A stretch of DNA of 64,000 nucleotides from Hahella sp. CCB-MM4 (GTDB taxonomy: Bacteria > Pseudomonadota > Gammaproteobacteria > Pseudomonadales > Oleiphilaceae): NCBI RefSeq assembly GCF_002260525.1, contig NZ_MRYI01000012.1, forward strand, positions 1 to 64,000. Reading direction: 5' to 3'. The notes beneath the pieces are model-generated. The model saw only the letters and a list, made by a program, of their open reading frames with translations, made no database searches and had not been told where the DNA came from. Shown piece by piece: positions 57,593 to 64,000 of this stretch; the first letter of the stretch is position 1, and every line of letters starts with the position of its first letter. Position numbers and translations under genes: made by a program.

Positions 57593-58338
57593 TGGGTGCG
57601 CTCCCATATAAATGAAGCAACGTGTTTACCATTCAGCTGATCGCCTCGTTTCTCAATGGCTCCGGTAATATTCATCATGCAGCCACAATCCCCCGTAACC
57701 AGCTGTTGAGCTCCCGTGGCCATCAGGCTGTCACATTTGTCCTGCACCATGGCGTTGGATATCTCTGGGGCCTTTACAGAAAAAGTGCCTCCGAAACCGC
57801 AACACTCATTGGCGCGTTCCTGTTGGACTACAGCGACATTGCCAAGCTGATTCAGCAGTTTCTGTGTTTGATGGGATGTTCGCATGTGACGCTGGGCGCT
57901 GCAGGAGTGGTGCACAACGATTTTGACGGGCTCTCCCTGATCTTTGAGTTGAATGTGGCATACCTCAACCAGGAACTCTGTCAATTCATATGTCCGTTCC
58001 GCCAGTGAGCGGGCAGCCTGTTCCAGGGAGGACCCTTCAAATAAGGAAGGATATTGCTCTCTGATCATGCTGGCGCAGGAAGCTGACGGCACAACGACGG
58101 GGATGTCTTTCGGGAAACAGGCGATCTGGGCTGCCGCAACGGATCGGGCCTCGTCATCGTAACCAGAATTGTAGGCCGGTTGTCCACAGCAGGATTGCTC
58201 AGGAGGGAAGAACACAGCGATACCTTCCCGTTCAATAAGTTGTATGCCGTGGAGGCCTGCTTCAGGGTAAAACAGGTCGATAAGGCAGGTGCCGAAGAAG
58301 TAAACCTGCTTGGGCTTTTCCGGATAGTCTCTGGTCAT
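57589..58338 (-). CDS. lutA: Lactate utilization protein A (CCG domain Fe-S oxidoreductase)
   Basis: A cysteine-rich subunit of LutABC with two CCG domains: 'GTCLIDLFYPEAG' with 'SCCGQPAYNSGYDDEA', and 'HHSCSAQRHM' with 'NECCGFGGTFSVKAPEIS'. I use the ATG at 58338 (249 aa, MTRDYPEKPKQVYFFGTCL); neither this nor the ATG at 58353 has a good ribosome site, so the start is uncertain. First gene of the operon. The leader carries a PdhR-type operator just after the predicted start of transcription. Confidence 0.92.
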   Translation of the reverse strand: MTRDYPEKPKQVYFFGTCLIDLFYPEAGLHGIQLIEREGIAVFFPPEQSCCGQPAYNSGYDDEARSVAAAQIACFPKDIPVVVPSASCASMIREQYPSLFEGSSLEQAARSLAERTYELTEFLVEVCHIQLKDQGEPVKIVVHHSCSAQRHMRTSHQTQKLLNQLGNVAVVQQERANECCGFGGTFSVKAPEISNAMVQDKCDSLMATGAQQLVTGDCGCMMNITGAIEKRGDQLNGKHVASFIWERTQ

Positions 58339-58535
58339 AGTGGTGCCGTGCATACTGTGGTTTTCAATTATTTTCAGGGCTAGCGAATGCCAATCAAGAG
58401 CTATCGGTCGCCAATATAAAGCCATTTATTGTCAATTCAGAGCTGTCGGTTACCAACAAGTGCATTCAACAGGGGTCTGATTAGAGGTTCTGAATAGAGA
58501 AAAATCAGATGGAAATTTTAAACACTTGTTTGACG

Positions 58536-58554
58536 AAATTGGTAATACCAATTT
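58536..58554. promoter_or_regulatory. PdhR operator in the lutA leader
   Basis: AAATTGGTAATACCAATTT is a perfect palindrome and an exact match to the PdhR consensus ATTGGTnnnACCAAT. It lies about 15-35 nt downstream of the predicted lut start of transcription, where a bound repressor would block elongation. Confidence 0.85.
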
Positions 58555-58570
58555 ACCAAAAGCTTTTGTT

Positions 58571-58599
58571 AAAGTATGATGGACTCTCATGAGAGTCAA
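58571..58599 (-). promoter_or_regulatory. Predicted sigma-70 promoter of the lut operon
   Basis: On the minus strand TTGACT, 17-bp spacer, TACTTT. A 16-bp perfect palindrome (GACTCTCATGAGAGTC, 58582-58597) overlaps the -35 and spacer and may bind another regulator. Confidence 0.6.
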
Positions 58600-58700
58600 T
58601 AGGAGGGTGGGATAATCTGCTTAAAAAGTGCTCAATTTAGACTTTGGTCTAAGCTCTGATGCGTAGATTCAGCAGATATGTTAGTCTCCCGCCCGCTCGG

Positions 58701-58742
58701 ATTGGTCATACCAGTTGAGTGGTCATACCATTCCGATATCAT
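58701..58742 (+). promoter_or_regulatory. pdhR promoter with two PdhR operators
   Basis: ATTGGTCATACCAGT (58701-58715) and AGTGGTCATACCATT (58718-58732) are near-consensus PdhR boxes. A -35 TTGAGT (58715-58720) and -10 TATCAT (58737-58742) are spaced by 16 bp, so the second box fills the spacer. This predicts autorepression. Confidence 0.75.
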
Positions 58743-58776
58743 GCTAAGCTTACTTGCAGGAGAAGCCGTCGGCGTC

Positions 58777-59541
58777 ATGGCCCAGGTAAAGCCGTTAAAA
58801 CAGCCCAAGTTGGCTGATGTCATTCTGGATAGTCTGGAACAGATGATTCTGGAAGGTAGCCTGAAGCCCGGCCAGCGATTACCCCCGGAGCGGGCTTTAG
58901 CAGTCCAGTTTGAAGTGTCTCGTCCCTCGGTAAGGGAAGCGATTCAAAAGCTGGAAGCCAAGGGGTTGGTGGTACGTCGCCAGGGTGGCGGCAATTATGT
59001 CTCCCAGGATCTGGGAAACAGCTATACTGAACCATTGTTCGCGTTGATCAGCCAGCACCCGGAATCCCAATACGATTTGCTGGAATTCAGACATGCTCTG
59101 GAAGGTGTTGCTGCCTATTATGCAGCAATACGAGGTACAGAAGCTGATCGCAAGATTATCGAAAAGCGCTATCAGGACTGGTTGCACTATCACGAAGTCA
59201 AAGATTCGGAGCACGAGGCGAGGGCTGATGCCGAGTTTCATCTTTCGATAGCGGAAGCGGCGCATAATGTTGTGTTACTTCATACTATGCGCGCATTGTT
59301 TACGTTGCTAAAACAGAATATTGTGAGCAACTTGCATTACCTGTACGAAGAAGAGGTGATGCGAAGCAGGATCAAAGATCAGCACACGCGGCTGAAAAAC
59401 GCGGTGTTGGCGAGAGACCCACAGGAGTCTCGGTCGGCAGCCCACGACCATCTTGCTTATGTAGAAGAAATACTATTAGAAAAAAGCCGGGCTGAGTCCA
59501 GGAATCTGCGTTCACTGAGGCGCTTGCAGAATCTGGATTAA
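58777..59541 (+). CDS. pdhR: Pyruvate-sensing repressor PdhR (GntR family)
   Basis: Represses pyruvate dehydrogenase and respiratory genes; pyruvate releases it in E. coli. ATG at 58777 gives 254 aa, the E. coli length, starting MAQVKPLKQPKLADVILDSL; the longer opening to 58678 would run through the operators and promoter. The winged helix has 'LPPERALAVQFEVSRPSVRE' and the effector-binding FadR-type C domain has 'HPESQYDLLEFRHALEGVAA' and 'SIAEAAHNVVLLHTMR'. aceE lies 258 bp downstream; lutABC is divergent. LldR-type lactate regulators are close relatives, but these blocks match PdhR best. Confidence 0.9.
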   Translation: MAQVKPLKQPKLADVILDSLEQMILEGSLKPGQRLPPERALAVQFEVSRPSVREAIQKLEAKGLVVRRQGGGNYVSQDLGNSYTEPLFALISQHPESQYDLLEFRHALEGVAAYYAAIRGTEADRKIIEKRYQDWLHYHEVKDSEHEARADAEFHLSIAEAAHNVVLLHTMRALFTLLKQNIVSNLHYLYEEEVMRSRIKDQHTRLKNAVLARDPQESRSAAHDHLAYVEEILLEKSRAESRNLRSLRRLQNLD

Positions 59542-59799
59542 GAAACCGCGAGGGATGCCCAATGGGTGTCCGGGTTTCAGTACCGGCAACTGAGTCTGCG
59601 TTCAAGACAGACCGGTAAAAATTGCTGCAGGGTGTATCAATTACCGTCATAGCCTGGCTGTGCACGGTCACTTTATTCAAGGAGTTGGTCTGCAACTCCG
59701 CTGGGGACTCCGGAAAGTTTTTCGGCTGGTGAGCACTCACGAGGGGCTCGTCAACCTGTAACACAATTACAAACTCTAGCTCTAAAAGGAGTAACCTCT

Positions 59800-62460
59800 A
59801 TGCATCAAGATGCCGATCCTATCGAAACCCAGGAATGGCTCGAGTCTATTGAGTCCGTTCTTGAAAACGAGGGCATCGAGCGTGCGACCTATCTGCTGAC
59901 TCGGCTTGCTGAGCGGGCAACTAGGGATGGGACGCAGCTGCCATACTCTATTACCACTCCCTATCGGAATACGATTCCAGCCTCCCAGGAAGCCCGCATG
60001 CCGGGGGATCTGTTCATGGAGCGTCGTATTCGTTCGTTGGTGAGATGGAACGCCTTGGTGATGGTTTTGCGTGCCAACAAGCGTCCAGGTGATCTGGGTG
60101 GGCACTTATCCTCCTTTTCTTCCATCGCCACACTGTATGACGTTGGTTTTAACTACTTTTTCCATGCCGGTGACGAAAAGCGCCAGGGTGACCTGATTTA
60201 TTGGCAGGGGCATACCTCCCCAGGTCTTTATGCCCGTTCCTTCCTGGAAGGCCGTATTACCGAAGAGCAGATGGATAACTATCGTCGGGAAGTGGACGGC
60301 AACGGTCTGTCTTCCTATCCGCATCCATGGCTGATGCCTGACTACTGGCAGTTCCCAACCGTTTCCATGGGGCTTGGGCCAATCCAGGCAATCTATCAGG
60401 CTCATGTGATGAAGTACCTGAACAACCGGGAAATGACCACCACTGAAGGACGTAAAGTCTGGTGTTTCGTGGGTGATGGCGAGTGTGATGAGCCGGAAAC
60501 TCTTGGGGCGATCGGCCTGGCCGGACGTGAACGTCTGGATAACCTGATTTTCGTCATCAACTGTAATCTCCAGCGTCTGGACGGTCCTGTTCGTGGTAAC
60601 GGCAAAATCATCCAGGAGCTCGAAGGTATCTTCCGTGGCGCTGGCTGGAATGTCCAGAAAGTGGTTTGGGGACGTCTGTGGGATCCAATTCTGGAGAAAG
60701 ATACCAACGGTGCCCTGCAGCGCCAGATGGACCTTGCGGTCGACGGCGAAATGCAGAATTTCAAATCCAACGGCGGCGGCTATACCCGGGAACATTTCTT
60801 CGGTAAAGATCCTGAGGCGTTGAAACTGGTTGAGAGCATGTCTGACGAAGACATCTATAAGCTCAACCGGGGCGGCCATGACCCATACAAAGTTTATGCA
60901 GCTTATCATGCGGCAGTGAACCATAAAGGTCAGCCGACGGTCATCCTGGCCCATACCGTTAAAGGTTATGGATTCGGTGAGCAGGGTGAAGCCCAGAACA
61001 CGACCCACCAGTTGAAGAAGCTGGATATTGAGACGGTGAAGAAATTCCGTGACCGTTTCGGGGTGCCGGTTTCTGATGATGAAATTGAGAACTTGCCATA
61101 TTACCGTCCTTCCCCGGATTCTCCGGAAATGCTTTATATGAAGAAGCGCCGGGAAAGTCTGGGAGGGTATCTGCCGAAGCGTCAGCCGGATTCGCAGCCC
61201 ATGCCGATCCCTAAGCTGTCTGACTTTGATGCCGTGCTGAAAGGAAGTGGCGATCGTGAGATCTCTTCCACCATGGCGTTTGTTCGTGTTCTGAACACTC
61301 TGACCAAAGACAAGCAAATCGGTAAGCGCATTGTTCCAATCGTCCCTGATGAAGCTCGTACATTTGGTATGGAAGGGATGTTCCGTCAATTGGGGATTTA
61401 TACTTCTGAAGGTCAGAAATATGTTCCCAATGACCGTAACCAGATCATGTACTACCGGGAAGACAAAAACGGCCAGATCCTCGAAGAGGGGATTAACGAA
61501 GCCGGTGCCATGTCTGCCTGGATGGCGGCTGCTACATCCTACAGCACTAACAATTACCCGCTGATTCCGTTCTACATTTATTACTCCATGTTCGGATTCC
61601 AGCGTGTTGGTGATCTGGCCTGGGCTGCTGGTGATATGCGTGCCCGTGGCTTCCTGCTGGGTGGTACCGCAGGTCGTACGACATTGAACGGTGAAGGTCT
61701 GCAGCACCAGGACGGCCACAGCCATATCCTGTCTGCTACGATTCCTAACTGTATCTCTTATGATCCGGTATTCGGATATGAGGTGGCAGTGATCGTTCGT
61801 GAAGGTATGCGTCGCATGTATGCCGAGAACGAAAGCGTGTACTACTACCTCACCTTGATGAACGAAAACTACGCACATCCGGAAATGCCGAAGGGTGCGG
61901 AAGAAGGCATCATCAAAGGAATGTACCTGTTCCAGGAAAGCGGCAAGAAAAGTAAAGGTGATGCTAAGGTCCAGTTACTGGGCAGTGGCACTATTTTCCG
62001 CGAAGTTCTGGCGGCAGCTGAGCTGCTCAAGAAGGATTACAACGTTGATAGCGATGTATGGTCTGTCACCAGCTTTACCGAGCTGGCGCGTGATGGTCAC
62101 CATGTACGCCGCTGGAACATGTTGCATCCGGAAGAGCCACGCCGTGAGAGCTATGTGAAGCAGATGCTCAAGGATCGCGAGGGCCCGGTTGTGGCTTCTA
62201 CCGATTACATGCGTCTGTTTGCGGATCAGGTCCGTCAGTTTATTCCTCAGCAAACGGTTCATGTTCTGGGTACCGATGGTTTCGGTCGCAGTGATACCCG
62301 CGAGAAGTTGCGTCATCATTTTGAAGTGGACAGATACTATGTGGTGGTAGCCGCCCTGGATTGTCTGGCCCGCGAAGATAAGATTGAGCGCTCTGTAGTC
62401 TCCGATGCGATCAAGAAATACGGCATCGATCCTAACAAACCAAACCCCATCAGCTGCTGA
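59800..62460 (+). CDS. aceE: Pyruvate dehydrogenase E1 component (homodimeric type)
   Basis: Thiamine-diphosphate-dependent decarboxylation of pyruvate. 886 aa, the E. coli type. AAGGAG precedes the ATG. The ThDP/Mg motif is 'VGDGECDEPETLGAIGLAGR' with 'FVINCNLQRLDGPVRGNGKI'. 'GLQHQDGHSHI' and 'SDTREKLRHHFEVD' near the C-terminus are family blocks. The upstream gap (59542-59799) shows no good PdhR box, only a hairpin GGAGTT-N7-AACTCC at 59681-59699, so transcription may come partly from pdhR. Confidence 0.97.
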   Translation: MHQDADPIETQEWLESIESVLENEGIERATYLLTRLAERATRDGTQLPYSITTPYRNTIPASQEARMPGDLFMERRIRSLVRWNALVMVLRANKRPGDLGGHLSSFSSIATLYDVGFNYFFHAGDEKRQGDLIYWQGHTSPGLYARSFLEGRITEEQMDNYRREVDGNGLSSYPHPWLMPDYWQFPTVSMGLGPIQAIYQAHVMKYLNNREMTTTEGRKVWCFVGDGECDEPETLGAIGLAGRERLDNLIFVINCNLQRLDGPVRGNGKIIQELEGIFRGAGWNVQKVVWGRLWDPILEKDTNGALQRQMDLAVDGEMQNFKSNGGGYTREHFFGKDPEALKLVESMSDEDIYKLNRGGHDPYKVYAAYHAAVNHKGQPTVILAHTVKGYGFGEQGEAQNTTHQLKKLDIETVKKFRDRFGVPVSDDEIENLPYYRPSPDSPEMLYMKKRRESLGGYLPKRQPDSQPMPIPKLSDFDAVLKGSGDREISSTMAFVRVLNTLTKDKQIGKRIVPIVPDEARTFGMEGMFRQLGIYTSEGQKYVPNDRNQIMYYREDKNGQILEEGINEAGAMSAWMAAATSYSTNNYPLIPFYIYYSMFGFQRVGDLAWAAGDMRARGFLLGGTAGRTTLNGEGLQHQDGHSHILSATIPNCISYDPVFGYEVAVIVREGMRRMYAENESVYYYLTLMNENYAHPEMPKGAEEGIIKGMYLFQESGKKSKGDAKVQLLGSGTIFREVLAAAELLKKDYNVDSDVWSVTSFTELARDGHHVRRWNMLHPEEPRRESYVKQMLKDREGPVVASTDYMRLFADQVRQFIPQQTVHVLGTDGFGRSDTREKLRHHFEVDRYYVVVAALDCLAREDKIERSVVSDAIKKYGIDPNKPNPISC

Positions 62461-62475
62461 TAGAAGGAGATTGAC

Positions 62476-64000
62476 GTGAGTAATATCGAAGTCAAAATTC
62501 CTGACATCGGCGGAGCAACCGATGTTGAGGTAATCGAAATTTATGTAAAAGCCGGTGACGAAGTCTCCGTGGATGATCCTTTGCTCGTGCTTGAATCCGA
62601 CAAAGCGTCCATGGACATTCCGGCCACTTATGCAGGCAAGATTGCTGAATTGAAAGTCGCCATTGGTGACAAGGTTAACGAAGGCGATGTGGTCATGCTG
62701 ATGAGTGGCGAAGGTGCTGCGTCAGCACCTGCTGAGCCGGCAAAAGTTGAAGCGCCGGTTGCTGCTGAGCCTGCACCGGCTCCGGCCGCACCTGTCGCCG
62801 CTGCAGCTCCAGCAGGTGGAACCCGGCTGGAAACCGTTACTGTGCCTGACCTGGGTGGTGCTGAGAATGTTGCCATTATCGAAATCAGCGTTAAGGAAGG
62901 CGACGAAGTAGCAGCTGAAGATCCGATCCTGGTATTGGAAACCGATAAAGCTACGATGGAAATTCCTGCGCCCATGGCCGGGAAAATTCAGAAGCTGCTG
63001 GTTGAAGTGAATGGTAAGGTCAGTGAAGGCACTCCGATCGCAGAAATGCTGGTTCCTGAAAGTGGTGCAACCGCTGCTCCGGCAACACCTGCTCCGCAAC
63101 CGGAAGCCGCACCTGCACCAGAAACCGCACCTGCGGCGGCGCCTCAGCAAGCGGGCGGCCTGCAGACGATCACTGTTCCGGATATCGGTGGTTTTGACGG
63201 CGTCTCAGTGATTGAGGTAACCGTATCTCCAGGTGATAAGATCGCAGTGGATGATTCCATTCTGGTACTGGAATCTGACAAGGCCACAATGGAAGTTCCA
63301 TCGCCAGTGGCGGGCGTTGTCAAAAAGGTTCTGGTGAAAGCCAATGATACGGTTAGTGAAGGCTCACCTGTCATTGAAGTAGAAGTCGAGGGCGGGGCTG
63401 TTCAGCCTGCTCCTGCCACTGAGAGCAAGCCGGCACCGGCGGCTCCTCAGCCAGCACCTGCTCCAGCGGCACCTGCGCCTGCACAGTCTTCGGTTGCTGA
63501 AGTATCTGCATCTGGTGGTAAGGTTCATGCCGGTCCTTCGGTGAGAAAGCTGGCACGTGAATTTGGTGTGGATCTTTCTCTGGTTAAAGGAAGCGGTCCA
63601 AAAGGACGCATCATCAAAGAAGATGTGCAGTCATTCGTTAAAGCCGGTATGCAGCAGCTTAAGGCTGGTGGTGCCGTCGCTGCCGGTTCCGGATTGGGTC
63701 TGCCGGTCGTCAAGCTGCCTGATTTCTCGCAGTTTGGGAAAATCGACAGATTGCCCATGTCCCGGATTCATCAGCTGACCGCCGACAACATGTCGCGCAA
63801 CTGGTTGACCGTGCCTCACGTGACTCAGTTTGATGACGCGGATATTACTGATCTGGAAACATTCCGTAAGGATCAGAAAGCTCTGGCGGAGAAAAAAGGT
63901 GTACGCCTGACGCCACTGCCCTTCATGTTGAAAGCGTGTGCTTACGCACTGGAAGCTTATCCACAATTCAACGTTTCGTTGGATATGGAAAAGAAAGAAG
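62476..64000 (+). CDS. aceF: Dihydrolipoyl acetyltransferase, pyruvate dehydrogenase E2 (3' end outside window)
   Basis: E2 core of the pyruvate dehydrogenase complex. GTG start with AAGGAG upstream, 15 bp after aceE; open for 508 codons to the window edge. Three lipoyl domains with lipoylated Lys in 'LESDKASMDIPA' (K43), 'LETDKATMEIPA' and 'LESDKATMEVPS', joined by Ala/Pro-rich linkers, then the E1/E3-binding domain ('AGPSVRKLAREFGVDLSLVK' and 'GPKGRIIKEDV') and the start of the catalytic domain ('MSRIHQLTADNMSRNWLTVP'). Catalytic His/Asp lie beyond the edge. Confidence 0.96.
   Translation, partial: MSNIEVKIPDIGGATDVEVIEIYVKAGDEVSVDDPLLVLESDKASMDIPATYAGKIAELKVAIGDKVNEGDVVMLMSGEGAASAPAEPAKVEAPVAAEPAPAPAAPVAAAAPAGGTRLETVTVPDLGGAENVAIIEISVKEGDEVAAEDPILVLETDKATMEIPAPMAGKIQKLLVEVNGKVSEGTPIAEMLVPESGATAAPATPAPQPEAAPAPETAPAAAPQQAGGLQTITVPDIGGFDGVSVIEVTVSPGDKIAVDDSILVLESDKATMEVPSPVAGVVKKVLVKANDTVSEGSPVIEVEVEGGAVQPAPATESKPAPAAPQPAPAPAAPAPAQSSVAEVSASGGKVHAGPSVRKLAREFGVDLSLVKGSGPKGRIIKEDVQSFVKAGMQQLKAGGAVAAGSGLGLPVVKLPDFSQFGKIDRLPMSRIHQLTADNMSRNWLTVPHVTQFDDADITDLETFRKDQKALAEKKGVRLTPLPFMLKACAYALEAYPQFNVSLDMEKKE

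Noticed and set aside
58678-58776. Extended N-terminus of pdhR
   Set aside because: The extension covers the PdhR operators and a promoter, and it has no counterpart in E. coli PdhR.
60106-61878. 590-codon minus-strand open frame opposite aceE
   Set aside because: It lies wholly within the conserved aceE gene. Long antisense frames are common in GC-balanced conserved genes, and its translation shows no domain.

Overview
The window is chromosomal DNA of a gammaproteobacterium of the Pseudomonas / marine Oceanospirillales type, at roughly 50% GC. The evidence is gene order: smpB, ratA, rnfH, bamE, fur, recN, grpE-dnaK-dnaJ, dapB, carA-carB, greA, yhbY, rlmE, ftsH, folP, glmM, tpiA, secG, tRNA-Leu, rimP-nusA-infB-rbfA-truB-rpsO-pnp is the order I know from Pseudomonas. 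Fur is of the short type without the CxxC cysteines, and the tmRNA tag is ANDENYALAA. The sequence does not settle the genus.

Layout. (1) 1-5100 is an accessory region. It holds the tail of an IS3-family transposase, an unknown 236-aa gene, two repeat-bounded remnants that are each translationally coupled to a small unknown gene, and a minus-strand cluster of an orphan type VI secretion tube protein (Hcp) followed by two coupled unknown genes that look like an effector and its immunity protein. It ends beside the tmRNA gene, a common integration site. (2) 5390-38250 is conserved core: trans-translation (ssrA, smpB), an NSS-family transporter, envelope and iron genes (bamE, fur), LexA-controlled recN, the heat-shock operon with a sigma-32 promoter, carbamoyl-phosphate synthesis with an apparent attenuator, ftsH, folate and cell-wall genes, and the nusA-infB-pnp translation/RNA operon with tandem terminators ahead of rimP and a processing stem ahead of pnp. 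(3) 38250-52213 holds a lipoprotein hydrolase with a DUF4105 protein, a DUF3015 protein, a complete branched-chain amino acid ABC transporter (livKHMGF), a DUF3047 protein, a Lon-family protease, a CnoX-like chaperone-thioredoxin and a secreted protein of unknown function. (4) 52493-64000 is a carbon module: lutABC and a flavin/iron-sulfur D-lactate dehydrogenase on the minus strand, divergent from pdhR and aceE-aceF on the plus strand. The intergenic region carries three PdhR-type operators.

How they work together: region 4 converts lactate to pyruvate and pyruvate to acetyl-CoA, apparently under one pyruvate-sensing repressor. Region 2 is housekeeping and is read in long co-directional operons with visible control elements. 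Region 1 is the only part with clear signs of transfer and is the most likely place for undescribed biology.
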